Assembly: GCA_946222725.1 (NCBI GenBank)
Contig: CAMIHT010000132.1
Coordinates: 1-5,262, forward strand
DNA: 5,262 nt
Reading direction: 5' to 3'
DNA from: Actinotignum schaalii
GTDB lineage: Bacteria > Actinomycetota > Actinomycetes > Actinomycetales > Actinomycetaceae
This document shows, piece by piece, positions 1-4,905 of the stretch. Every line of letters begins with the position of its first letter. Within the stretch, counting starts at the first letter, position 1. Under the pieces are notes generated by a model. That model ran no database searches. It saw nothing but the letters and a program-made list of their open reading frames with translations, and was not told the origin of the DNA. The position numbers and the translations under genes are program-made.

Positions 1-228
1 GATTTCCACGGTTCCGGCTTCCGGCTGGTAATTGACCGCCACGCCGTGCAGGCCGAGCAGCTCCGAGACCACGGTGACGTCACGGATTTGCGGCACATTG
101 CGCAGCACCGATGTTTCTTTGGTGAGCAGGGAAGCAACCATGGATTTCGACACAAAATTCTTTGCGCCGCGCACAGTAATCTCACCGCTCAGGGGGACTC
201 CTCCGCGAACCACAAGTTGGGACACCAT
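1..228 (-). CDS. murA: MurA (UDP-N-acetylglucosamine 1-carboxyvinyltransferase), N-terminal 76 residues, cut by window edge
   Basis: MurA transfers enolpyruvate from PEP to UDP-GlcNAc, the first committed cytoplasmic step of peptidoglycan synthesis. Reading the minus strand from the ATG at 228 gives 76 codons with no stop. They begin MVSQLVVRGGVPLSGEITV and run into RGAKN at residues 20-24. The Lys-Asn pair (23-24) matches the conserved active-site KN pair of the family (Lys22-Asn23 in E. coli MurA). The following stretch (MVASLLTKE, then LRNVPQIRDV) matches the usual early MurA pattern. The catalytic-loop Cys/Asp and the rest of the roughly 420-residue enzyme lie beyond the edge. An AAGGCGGAG ribosome site 3 nt upstream fixes the start. 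The gene follows leuD by 89 bp on the same strand with no convincing terminator between, so co-transcription with leuCD is likely but not shown. The VSKSM wording after AKN fits an actinobacterial subtype (from memory). The family call is confident. Confidence 0.93.
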   Translation of the reverse strand, partial: MVSQLVVRGGVPLSGEITVRGAKNFVSKSMVASLLTKETSVLRNVPQIRDVTVVSELLGLHGVAVNYQPEAGTVEI

Positions 229-231
229 ACT

Positions 232-240
232 CTCCGCCTT
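232..240 (-). promoter_or_regulatory. murA ribosome binding site
   Basis: On the minus strand AAGGCGGAG lies 3 nt before the ATG at 228. It resembles the anti-16S pairing sequence and supports that start. The stretch between leuD and murA (229-317) shows no strong promoter and no stable hairpin followed by a T-run. Confidence 0.65.
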
Positions 241-317
241 TCTCGCGTGTCACAGGTACCCAGCCAGCATACCGGCCCGCGGCCGATTTCCGGAGTTATG
301 AGGATATCCGGGTGGCG

Positions 318-968
318 TTATGCCTGCGAATCGGGGTCCAGGCGCGCCGAACGTACCGGCACCTCGGGAAGATGCCACTGCGGCAGGGTACGCGGAGTAA
401 AACCCGGCTGGCGGGCTTCGTATTCCTCGATGAGGGAGATATCACGCAAAGTCAGGGCAATATCATCCAGGCCTTCCATGAGACGCCAGCGGGTATACGG
501 ATCGATCTCAAAGGGGAAGGTGGTATCCGCGCAGCGCACCTCACCGGCCTCCAGGTCCACGGTCAGCTCCCGGCCCGGCTTTTCTTCCAAAAGTTCCCAC
601 AGCCTCGTGGCGGCGTCGTCGCTAATTTTCCCCGCAACCAGGCCCTGTTTTCCCATATTGCCGCGGAAAATATCACCGAACCTCGGGCTGAGAACAGCGC
701 GGAAACCGTAATCGCGCAGCGCCCACACGGCATGTTCACGTGAAGAACCGGTACCGAAATCCCGCCCGGCAACCAGAATTGAACCGGCCGCGTACGGGGC
801 TTGGTTGAGGATAAAAGCGGGGTCTTTGCGCCGTTCGTGGAAGAGTGCGTCCTCGTAACCGCTTTTGGTGATGCGTTTGAGGTAGCGAGCGGGCAGGATC
901 TGATCGGTATCCACCTCGGTTTCGCGCAAGGGAACCCCAATACCGGTGTGCTGGGTGAAAATTTCCAC
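318..968 (-). CDS. leuD: 3-isopropylmalate dehydratase small subunit LeuD
   Basis: LeuD is the small, swivelling-domain subunit of isopropylmalate isomerase. With LeuC it converts 2-isopropylmalate to 3-isopropylmalate via the 2-isopropylmaleate intermediate, in cytoplasmic leucine biosynthesis. The protein is 216 residues, close to the usual 195-210. It opens [14 protein letters not shown], then [14 protein letters not shown] (residues 19-32), the conserved start of the family. [10 protein letters not shown] is at 71-80 and is the substrate-contact signature. [16 protein letters not shown] follows at about 96-111. The start codon is GTG at 968; an ATG-initiated form would lose the conserved N-terminus. 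The ribosome site is weak (AGAAAG about 10 nt upstream), and the gene begins only 20 bp after the leuC stop, which suggests translational dependence on leuC. It ends with TAA at 318-320. The C-terminal tail after the [10 protein letters not shown] region is somewhat longer than usual. Identification is firm. Confidence 0.97.
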   Translation of the reverse strand: MEIFTQHTGIGVPLRETEVDTDQILPARYLKRITKSGYEDALFHERRKDPAFILNQAPYAAGSILVAGRDFGTGSSREHAVWALRDYGFRAVLSPRFGDIFRGNMGKQGLVAGKISDDAATRLWELLEEKPGRELTVDLEAGEVRCADTTFPFEIDPYTRWRLMEGLDDIALTLRDISLIEEYEARQPGFTPRTLPQWHLPEVPVRSARLDPDSQA

Positions 969-988
969 GGGTCTGTTCTTTCTACATT

Positions 989-2443
989 CTACGAGCGGGC
1001 GGCGCGGCCCGCGGCCCGTACGGTACCCGCACCCGCGACCGGGGCGAGATCCGCAGGATGGGAAATATGGCCGGTGACCGCGGTGGCGGCGGCCACCAGC
1101 GGGGAAACAAGGTGGGTGCGCCCGCCCGGGCCCTGCCGACCGCGGAAATTACGATTCGACGTCGAGGCGCAGCGCTCGCCAAATGTGAGCTGGTCAGGAT
1201 TCATACCCAGACACATGGAACAGCCTGCATTGCGCCACTCGGCACCGAAAGCCCGGAAAATTTCATCCAGTCCTTCGGCTTCTGCTTGGAGGCGCACCCG
1301 CGCCGAAGCCGGCACGATCATGACACGCACATCTGTGGCTTTGTGGCGCCCGCGCCACACCGCGGCCACCGAGCGCAGATCTTCAATACGTCCGTTCGTG
1401 CATGAACCGATAAAGACGGTATCCACGTGAATATCACGCATGGGCATGCCCGGCCGCAGATCCATATATGCGAGGGCTTCACGCGCGGCTTGGCGCTCTT
1501 TTTCTTCCGGCAGTGTTTCCGGATAAGGAACGACGCCGGACAGCGGCACCCCTTGTCCAGGATTCGTGCCCCAGGTGACAATTGGCTCAATTTCAGAGGC
1601 TTCAAGAACAACTTCGGTATCGAAAAGCGCGTCCGGATCGGTGTAGAGAGTGGACCAGTATGCTACCGCGGCATCCCAGGCATCCTCCCGCGGGGCGTGC
1701 GGGCGCCCGCGCACATAGTCCACCGTGGTGGCGTCCGGGGCCACCAGCCCGGCGCGCGCCCCAGCCTCAATGGACATATTGCAGATCGTCATACGTGCTT
1801 CCATGGACAGTGCCCGGATTGCCTCCCCGCGGTATTCGATAATGTGCCCGGACGCTCCGTTAGTTCCGATCTTGGCGATAACAGCGAGGATGATGTCCTT
1901 CGCCGTTGTTCCTTCCCGCAAGGTGCCATTGACGGTAATGGCCATATTTTTGAAACGCTGGAGGGGCAGGGTTTGGGTGGCGAGGACGTGCTCGACTTCC
2001 GAGGTGCCAATACCAATCCCGATGGAGCCGAAAGCACCGTGGGTCGAGGTATGAGAATCCCCGCACACAATCGTCATACCCGGTTGGGTCAGGCCCAGCT
2101 GCGGGCCAACCGCGTGGACAATTCCCTGATCCGCGTGTCCTAGCGAATAAATGGGGATGCCGAACTCCGCGACGTTAGCACGCAGCGCTTCCACCTGTTT
2201 GCGCGAAGTGGTATTCGCGATGGGACGATCAATATCAATGGTGGGAACGTTGTGGTCCTCCGTGGCAACGGTGCGGTCCGGGCAGCGCACCGGCCGCCCT
2301 TCCAGACGCAATCCATCAAAGGCCTGCGGGCTGGTTACTTCGTGGATGAGATGCAGATCAATGTAGAGAAGGTCGGGCGTGCCTTCCTCGCCACGCCGCA
2401 CCAGATGGGCATCCCAGATCTTATCCGCGAGTGTGCGCCCCAT
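989..2443 (-). CDS. leuC: 3-isopropylmalate dehydratase large subunit LeuC
   Basis: LeuC is the aconitase-family large subunit that carries the [4Fe-4S] cluster of isopropylmalate isomerase and pairs with LeuD. The protein is 484 residues (E. coli about 466). It starts [15 protein letters not shown] and continues [22 protein letters not shown], a strongly conserved opening. [13 protein letters not shown] starts at about residue 127. The cluster ligands are visible: Cys348 in IGSCTNGR, and Cys408 and Cys411 in [10 protein letters not shown], positions almost identical to the E. coli ligands (347, 407, 410). [17 protein letters not shown] is near the end. The frame stays open upstream to an ATG at 2551. 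That extra 36-residue Lys/Gly/Pro stretch is not part of the family, overlaps the probable promoter start region, and is not preceded by a ribosome site. The ATG at 2443 has AGGAGGGGAGGG just upstream and matches homologues. The last 20 or so residues are an Ala/Gly/Arg-rich tail beyond the usual end. leuD follows after 20 bp. Confidence 0.97.
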   Translation of the reverse strand: MGRTLADKIWDAHLVRRGEEGTPDLLYIDLHLIHEVTSPQAFDGLRLEGRPVRCPDRTVATEDHNVPTIDIDRPIANTTSRKQVEALRANVAEFGIPIYSLGHADQGIVHAVGPQLGLTQPGMTIVCGDSHTSTHGAFGSIGIGIGTSEVEHVLATQTLPLQRFKNMAITVNGTLREGTTAKDIILAVIAKIGTNGASGHIIEYRGEAIRALSMEARMTICNMSIEAGARAGLVAPDATTVDYVRGRPHAPREDAWDAAVAYWSTLYTDPDALFDTEVVLEASEIEPIVTWGTNPGQGVPLSGVVPYPETLPEEKERQAAREALAYMDLRPGMPMRDIHVDTVFIGSCTNGRIEDLRSVAAVWRGRHKATDVRVMIVPASARVRLQAEAEGLDEIFRAFGAEWRNAGCSMCLGMNPDQLTFGERCASTSNRNFRGRQGPGGRTHLVSPLVAAATAVTGHISHPADLAPVAGAGTVRAAGRAARS

Positions 2444-2448
2444 CCCGG

Positions 2449-2460
2449 CCCTCCCCTCCT
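2449..2460 (-). promoter_or_regulatory. leuC ribosome binding site
   Basis: The minus strand reads AGGAGGGGAGGG, ending 5 nt before the ATG at 2443. Two overlapping GGAGG-like cores give spacings of about 5 and 11 nt. This site decides for the 2443 start over the upstream in-frame ATG at 2551. Confidence 0.7.
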
Positions 2461-2462
2461 CG

Positions 2463-2480
2463 CCCGGGCATCTTCCCGGG
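2463..2480 (-). repeat. CCCGGG inverted repeat in the leuC leader
   Basis: CCCGGG at 2463-2468 and again at 2475-2480 are separated by 6 nt. In the leuC mRNA this can form a six-GC-pair hairpin ending 2 nt before the Shine-Dalgarno region. It has no following U-run, so it is not an intrinsic terminator. It could affect ribosome loading, but no role can be shown from sequence alone. Confidence 0.45.
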
Positions 2481-2493
2481 TTCTTCTTACTGT

Positions 2494-2517
2494 TACTTTT
2501 CTGCTTTTCTACTTTTC
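2494..2517 (-). repeat. Three tandem 8-bp repeats in the leuC leader
   Basis: On the minus (leuC mRNA) strand three adjacent 8-mers read GAAAAGTA, GAAAAGCA and GAAAAGTA, differing at one base. They form an A-rich, probably unpaired stretch between the predicted transcription start and the CCCGGG hairpin. On the plus strand it is a T-rich tract. It stands out in base composition from the surrounding GC-rich DNA. Confidence 0.6.
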
Positions 2518-2535
2518 CAACGGTGATCGGTTGTG

Positions 2536-2551
2536 GTGGTCCGCGGACCAC
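2536..2551. promoter_or_regulatory. 16-bp perfect palindrome at the predicted leuC start site, candidate operator
   Basis: GTGGTCCGCGGACCAC is a perfect palindrome. A looser outer pair (CGGT before, ACCG after) extends the symmetry to about 31 bp. It overlaps the last two bases of the proposed leuC -10 element and covers the expected start site near 2543, a classic repressor position. Transcribed, it would also form a short hairpin at the very 5' end of the leuC mRNA. The protein that might bind it is unknown; the adjacent IclR-family regulator is the obvious candidate. Confidence 0.5.
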
Positions 2552-2577
2552 TGTACCGAGCTTTGTCCATATGACAA
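2550..2577 (-). promoter_or_regulatory. Putative sigma-70-type promoter of leuC-leuD(-murA)
   Basis: On the minus strand TTGTCA (2577-2572, five of six bases of TTGACA) is followed after 16 bp by TACAGT (2555-2550, four of six of TATAAT). The predicted start is near 2543, giving a leader of about 100 nt to the ATG at 2443. An ATATGGACA box occupies the spacer next to the -35 and a 16-bp palindrome covers the start site, which supports a regulated promoter here. Confidence 0.5.
2564..2572 (-). promoter_or_regulatory. ATATGGACA box, inverted copy, inside the leuC promoter
   Basis: The minus strand reads ATATGGACA. The same 9-mer occurs on the plus strand at 2593-2601, and with one change (GTATGGACA) at 2699-2707. 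This copy lies in the -35/-10 spacer of the proposed leuC promoter and is part of a small TTGTC-N5-GACAA inverted repeat (2563-2577). Candidate regulator site. Confidence 0.4.
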
Positions 2578-2588
2578 GATGAAAGTCT

Positions 2589-2603
2589 CACAATATGGAC
2601 ATT
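2589..2603 (+). promoter_or_regulatory. CACA(A/G)TATGGACATT box, copy 1
   Basis: CACAATATGGACATT matches the sequence at 2695-2709 at 14 of 15 positions and in the same direction. It lies about 46-60 bp upstream of the predicted leuC start. With the preceding bases it reads GTCTCACAATATGGAC, similar in layout to the imperfect palindromes bound by NdgR/LtbR regulators in other actinobacteria as I remember them. Binding here is inferred. Confidence 0.45.
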
Positions 2604-2621
2604 GCGCCGCTGTAACGCGGT

Positions 2622-2633
2622 GGCTCCGGAGCC
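2622..2633. repeat. 12-bp perfect palindrome in the leuC/regulator intergenic region
   Basis: GGCTCCGGAGCC is self-complementary over 12 bp and lies midway between the two TATGGACA boxes. There is no second copy in the window. It may be a protein site or chance in GC-rich DNA. Confidence 0.3.
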
Positions 2634-2694
2634 TCGACGTGGTCCGGGGAAGCTTTAGCGATGTACGCAGAAGCCACGGCACTGCGCGCGGCAC

Positions 2695-2709
2695 CACAGT
2701 ATGGACATT
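2695..2709 (+). promoter_or_regulatory. CACA(A/G)TATGGACATT box, copy 2
   Basis: CACAGTATGGACATT is a direct repeat of 2589-2603 with one mismatch, 106 bp away, close to ten DNA turns. It ends 34 bp before the regulator ATG and touches the proposed regulator -35, so it is well placed for autoregulation. Confidence 0.45.
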
Positions 2710-2737
2710 TGCATCTCACTTATTGAGATGAGAAAAT
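2709..2737 (+). promoter_or_regulatory. Tentative promoter of the IclR-type regulator, possibly leaderless
   Basis: TTGCAT (2709-2714), 17 bp, then GAAAAT (2732-2737) would place the start at or near the ATG at 2744. No good Shine-Dalgarno sequence precedes this ATG, which fits leaderless transcription, common in actinobacteria. The match is weak. Confidence 0.25.
2712..2730. promoter_or_regulatory. 7+7 bp inverted repeat before the regulator gene, candidate autoregulatory operator
   Basis: CATCTCA (2712-2718), 5-nt spacer, TGAGATG (2724-2730): perfect arms ending 13 bp before the regulator ATG and lying inside its proposed promoter spacer. The left arm TCTCAC recurs at 2586-2591 immediately in front of the copy-1 TATGGACA box, which hints at a common recognition sequence. 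Confidence 0.45.
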
Positions 2738-2743
2738 TTCGGT

Positions 2744-3505
2744 ATGGTTGATTCTCCTCACGCTCAGCCTGCGCCCGCCCCGGAGGGAAGTGGTGTGGGC
2801 GTTCTCGATAAGGCTGCCGCCGTGCTCGATGCTCTCGAGGCGGGCCCGCAAACATTAGCGCAACTGGTGACCGCTACCCATTTAGCGCGGCCGACGGCGC
2901 ATCGCCTAGCCGTTGCCCTGGAATATCACCGCTTCGTTTCCCGCGATAACGAAGGGCGTTTTTCTTTGGGGCCGCGCCTGGGTGAACTCTCCTCCGCCAC
3001 CGGTGAAGACAGACTCATCGCCGCGGCGAATCCGGTGCTTATCGCGCTGCGCGACCACACTGGGGAATCTTCTCAGCTCTACCGCCGCCAGGGCGACCAG
3101 CGCATTTGCGTGGCGAATGCCGAACGAACCATGGGCCTGCGCGATTCCATCCCGGTGGGCGCTTCCCTCTCGATGAAGGCAGGCTCGGCAGCGCAGGTGT
3201 TGCTCGCCTGGGAGGAACCCGATCAATTGCATCGCGGGTTGCAGGGTGCGTCCTTTACGGCCACGAACCTTTCCGCGGTGCGTCGGCGTGGTTGGGCGCA
3301 AAGCGTGGGCGAACGCGAAGCCGGTGTGGCGTCTATCTCCGCACCGGTGCGCGGACCGAGCGGGCGGGTTATTGCTGCCGTATCTATTTCCGGACCGTTG
3401 GAGCGGATGGGCCGCCAGCCCGGGCGGGTACATTCGGCAGCGGTGGTGGCCGCCGCCGGGCGCCTCACCGACGTTCTTCAAACAACCGAGGGCATTAGCG
3501 AGTAG
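2744..3505 (+). CDS. ndgR: IclR-family transcriptional regulator, NdgR/LtbR type
   Basis: A 253-residue IclR-family DNA-binding regulator, probably dimeric or tetrameric in the cytoplasm. A winged helix-turn-helix spans about residues 18-82, with GVGVLDKAAAVLDAL, then the helix pair around LAQLVTATHLARPTAHRLAVAL (38-59) and the wing near RFVSRDNEGRFSLG. The C-terminal effector domain covers about 88-250 and contains TGESSQLYRRQGDQRICVA and IPVGASLSMKAGSAAQVLLAWEEP. This wording is very close to what I recall of Streptomyces NdgR, which controls leuCD and other amino-acid genes; Corynebacterium LtbR is the related repressor. Position agrees: it is divergent from leuC. The ATG at 2744 has no clear ribosome site. 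An in-frame GTG at 2795 follows a good GGAGGGA and would give a 236-residue protein starting right at the helix-turn-helix domain, so the true start is uncertain. The ligand is unknown from sequence. The stop is 7 bp from that of the convergent glycosyltransferase. Confidence 0.92.
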   Translation: MVDSPHAQPAPAPEGSGVGVLDKAAAVLDALEAGPQTLAQLVTATHLARPTAHRLAVALEYHRFVSRDNEGRFSLGPRLGELSSATGEDRLIAAANPVLIALRDHTGESSQLYRRQGDQRICVANAERTMGLRDSIPVGASLSMKAGSAAQVLLAWEEPDQLHRGLQGASFTATNLSAVRRRGWAQSVGEREAGVASISAPVRGPSGRVIAAVSISGPLERMGRQPGRVHSAAVVAAAGRLTDVLQTTEGISE

Positions 3506-3516
3506 TCGAGTACTAC
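3502..3516. repeat. Small inverted repeat holding both convergent stop codons
   Basis: GTAGT (3502-3506), CGAGT, ACTAC (3512-3516). The left arm contains the TAG of the regulator and the right arm contains the TAG (minus strand) of the glycosyltransferase. Another ACTACT at 3522-3527 could pair alternatively. The stem is only 5 bp with no T-tract, so it is at best a weak bidirectional terminator. Confidence 0.3.
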
Positions 3517-4721
3517 CACCCACTACTGTTCCGAATGGCCCGGTCATATTCTGCAAGGACCAAAGGAACCACCTCCTCCCAGCCGTACCCGGGTGCTACG
3601 CTCGCATTATGGTGAGCCATGCGGGTGCGTAGCGCGGTATCTTCTACCAGGCGGGCCAACTGCGCGATCATGTCCGCATCTGTTTCTGCCAGGAGTGCCG
3701 AGCGCCCGTCCTCAAGGAAATCATCAGCTCCGGTACCGGCCGGAGAAATAATGGGCAGCCCGGCCGCTCGCGCTTCCAGGGTGGCAATCCCGAAGGCCTC
3801 GCGGCGTGAACTGGTGAGGTAAATATCCGCGTGCCGGTAGGCATCCATGAGTCCGGCCCGATCCGTGCGGCCGGGAAGATGAAGCCAGTTTCCCCCGGGA
3901 CCCGGGTTCCCGCGCGAACGCCCGCGCCGTTCCAATTGGGAGCGTAGCGGGCCATCCCCGTAAATGGTGAGGTGGATATCCCGCCCGGTAAGCTGGCGTG
4001 CCCCGGCAACGCAGTCAATAAGGGCAGCATTGCGTTTACGCGGAGCCAGGCGCCGTGCGGCCACAACCTCCACTGGCACACCCGGCCGATTCGCCAGGCC
4101 TGGAACCCCGCCGGCACCAGCTACCCCGAGAGTACGTGAGGCAGCGGAAGTACCCCGATGCCCGAGGCGGTAGGTGGCAACCGTGCGCCATTCGCCCAGA
4201 TCCACACCGTTGGGAATAACTTTTACGTCACCACCCACCGCGCGATGAACCTGCGCAGCCACCCACGTGGATACCGCGTTATGGACGACGCCGCGCGCGG
4301 TAACCCAGCGCAGCGGGGCAAGTAGCTTTTCCACCGGATCCAATACGCAGTGCCAGGTCACAGTAGTGGGGATACCTTCCGCCGCGGCGATGCGCATGGC
4401 CGCCCAGGCAAAAGGCGAAACCACCCCCGCTTGAATATGCACCACATCCGCACCGCGCATGGAAGCACGCAACTGGGCCCCGTGCCCCGGGGATACCGGG
4501 AGATGACCGAAGAGTGCTGAAGTAATGCGCTGGACGGGAATACCCGCCACAATATCCCGATCCGCTGGGATCCCGGGATCCGGAGGGGTATCGCGCGGGG
4601 TGGCGGTGATGACCAGCACCCGGTGGCCGGCATCCCGCAAGGCTAGGGCAAGATCGCGGGTTTGAGCTTCGATCCCGCCCAGGCGCGGGAGGAAGCAATC
4701 CGAGACAAGCGCGATGCGCAT
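3513..4721 (-). CDS. GT4-family (GT-B fold) glycosyltransferase
   Basis: A 402-residue retaining glycosyltransferase of the GT4 (glycosyl transferase group 1) type, which moves a sugar from a nucleotide-sugar donor to a lipid, sugar or polyol acceptor at the cytoplasmic side. The N-terminal acceptor domain starts MRIALVSDCFLPRLGGIEAQTRDLA, with the family's Gly-Gly loop at 15-16. VVHIQAG lies at 93-99 and VIPNGVDLGEW at 168-178 near the domain hinge. The C-terminal donor domain has the VVAARRLAPRKR strand-loop (219-230), GDGPLRSQL (255-263), and the E-x7-E signature EAFGIATLE with Glu308 and Glu316. No signal peptide or membrane segment is seen. Two Gly/Arg/Pro-rich inserts (about 186-214 and 266-278) look like lineage-specific loops. 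The acceptor cannot be read from sequence; mannosyltransferases of phosphatidylinositol mannosides or of cell-surface glycans are possible. A GAGGG ribosome site 3 nt before ATG 4721 fixes the start. It stands alone between a convergent regulator and a divergent deformylase, so it is probably monocistronic. Confidence 0.9.
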   Translation of the reverse strand: MRIALVSDCFLPRLGGIEAQTRDLALALRDAGHRVLVITATPRDTPPDPGIPADRDIVAGIPVQRITSALFGHLPVSPGHGAQLRASMRGADVVHIQAGVVSPFAWAAMRIAAAEGIPTTVTWHCVLDPVEKLLAPLRWVTARGVVHNAVSTWVAAQVHRAVGGDVKVIPNGVDLGEWRTVATYRLGHRGTSAASRTLGVAGAGGVPGLANRPGVPVEVVAARRLAPRKRNAALIDCVAGARQLTGRDIHLTIYGDGPLRSQLERRGRSRGNPGPGGNWLHLPGRTDRAGLMDAYRHADIYLTSSRREAFGIATLEARAAGLPIISPAGTGADDFLEDGRSALLAETDADMIAQLARLVEDTALRTRMAHHNASVAPGYGWEEVVPLVLAEYDRAIRNSSGW

Positions 4722-4724
4722 AAG

Positions 4725-4729
4725 CCCTC
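4725..4729 (-). promoter_or_regulatory. Glycosyltransferase ribosome binding site
   Basis: Minus strand GAGGG (within AGTGAGGGC) sits 3 nt before the ATG at 4721. The spacing is short but acceptable, and the resulting N-terminus matches GT4 proteins. Confidence 0.5.
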
Positions 4730-4780
4730 ACTTTCTTACGGAAGATACCCCACGGAGGAGTTCCATTGATGGAGCATCCC

Positions 4781-4793
4781 ACCCGCGGCGGGT
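4781..4793. repeat. 13-bp inverted repeat upstream of the glycosyltransferase
   Basis: ACCCGC, one central G, GCGGGT: perfect 6-bp arms, 60-72 bp upstream of the glycosyltransferase ATG. It may be an operator or a leader hairpin; a one-base centre means that in RNA the loop would need to open further. No partner copy in the window. Confidence 0.3.
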
Positions 4794-4872
4794 AGGTGCG
4801 CCGTCGTTCTTTTTCCTAGCGTCAGCTTAGCGCCCGCATCTGACAGAAAAAGCACCCGGAACGGAATGCTCT

Positions 4873-4900
4873 TTGCCTGGGCGCGCCCGGGCCTTAAACT
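4873..4900 (+). promoter_or_regulatory. Putative promoter of the deformylase gene, leaderless
   Basis: TTGCCT (4873-4878, four of six of TTGACA), 16 bp, TAAACT (4895-4900, four of six of TATAAT). The -10 ends 5 bp before the ATG at 4906, so transcription would begin at or beside the start codon. No ribosome site precedes this ATG, which agrees with a leaderless mRNA. The spacer contains the palindrome GGGCGCGCCC (4879-4888). Confidence 0.5.
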
Positions 4901-4905
4901 AAAGC

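Larger units (their letters stand above)
2444..2743. promoter_or_regulatory. leuC / IclR-regulator divergent control region (300 bp, no gene)
   Basis: No plausible gene lies in these 300 bases. The frames that run through it are shadows or upstream extensions. It is dense in symmetric elements: a leuC leader with an SD, a CCCGGG hairpin and an 8-bp triple repeat, a 16-bp palindrome at the predicted leuC start site, three TATGGACA-containing boxes, a GGCTCCGGAGCC palindrome and a 7+7 inverted repeat in front of the regulator gene. In Streptomyces (NdgR) and Corynebacterium (LtbR) the equivalent intergenic region is bound by the neighbouring IclR-type regulator. That function is inferred here from gene order and protein similarity. 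Confidence 0.8.
4722..4905. promoter_or_regulatory. Divergent intergenic region, glycosyltransferase / deformylase
   Basis: 184 bp without a convincing gene. It contains the glycosyltransferase ribosome site, an ACCCGC/GCGGGT inverted repeat and the probable deformylase promoter. No clear promoter for the glycosyltransferase was found on the minus strand. A GGAGGAG at 4754-4760 precedes an 8-codon plus-strand frame (4769-4795), considered doubtful. Confidence 0.5.

Noticed and set aside
229..317. Terminator or promoter between leuD and murA
   Set aside because: Only short imperfect inverted repeats (CCGGA/TCCGG, GC-rich clusters) without a T-run, and a TATGCT without a fitting -35. Neither is convincing.
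46..711. Long plus-strand open frame opposite murA and leuD
   Set aside because: It is antisense to well-supported conserved genes, has no recognisable domain, and long shadow frames are expected in GC-rich DNA.
1427..2143. 238-codon plus-strand frame opposite leuC
   Set aside because: Composition-driven antisense shadow of leuC. No ribosome site and no protein family features.
2444..2551. Upstream ATG at 2551 giving leuC 36 extra residues
   Set aside because: The extra Lys/Gly/Pro-rich stretch is not part of LeuC proteins, has no ribosome site and overlaps the predicted promoter start region. ATG 2443 has a strong SD and matches the family start.
2533..2552. T-box-like GGTGGTCCGCGG on the plus strand
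   Set aside because: It resembles the conserved T-box GGTGGNACCGCG but lacks the A, has no specifier stem-loop or terminator nearby, and is better explained as part of the 16-bp palindrome.
2655..2855. Small minus-strand frame across the regulator start
   Set aside because: It overlaps the regulator coding start and its promoter, with Arg/Pro/Gln-rich shadow composition and no supported start.
4769..4795. Eight-codon plus-strand minigene after GGAGGAG
   Set aside because: The SD-like sequence and spacing are good, but no promoter is seen upstream, it ends more than 100 bp before the deformylase, and it overlaps an inverted repeat. Chance cannot be excluded.
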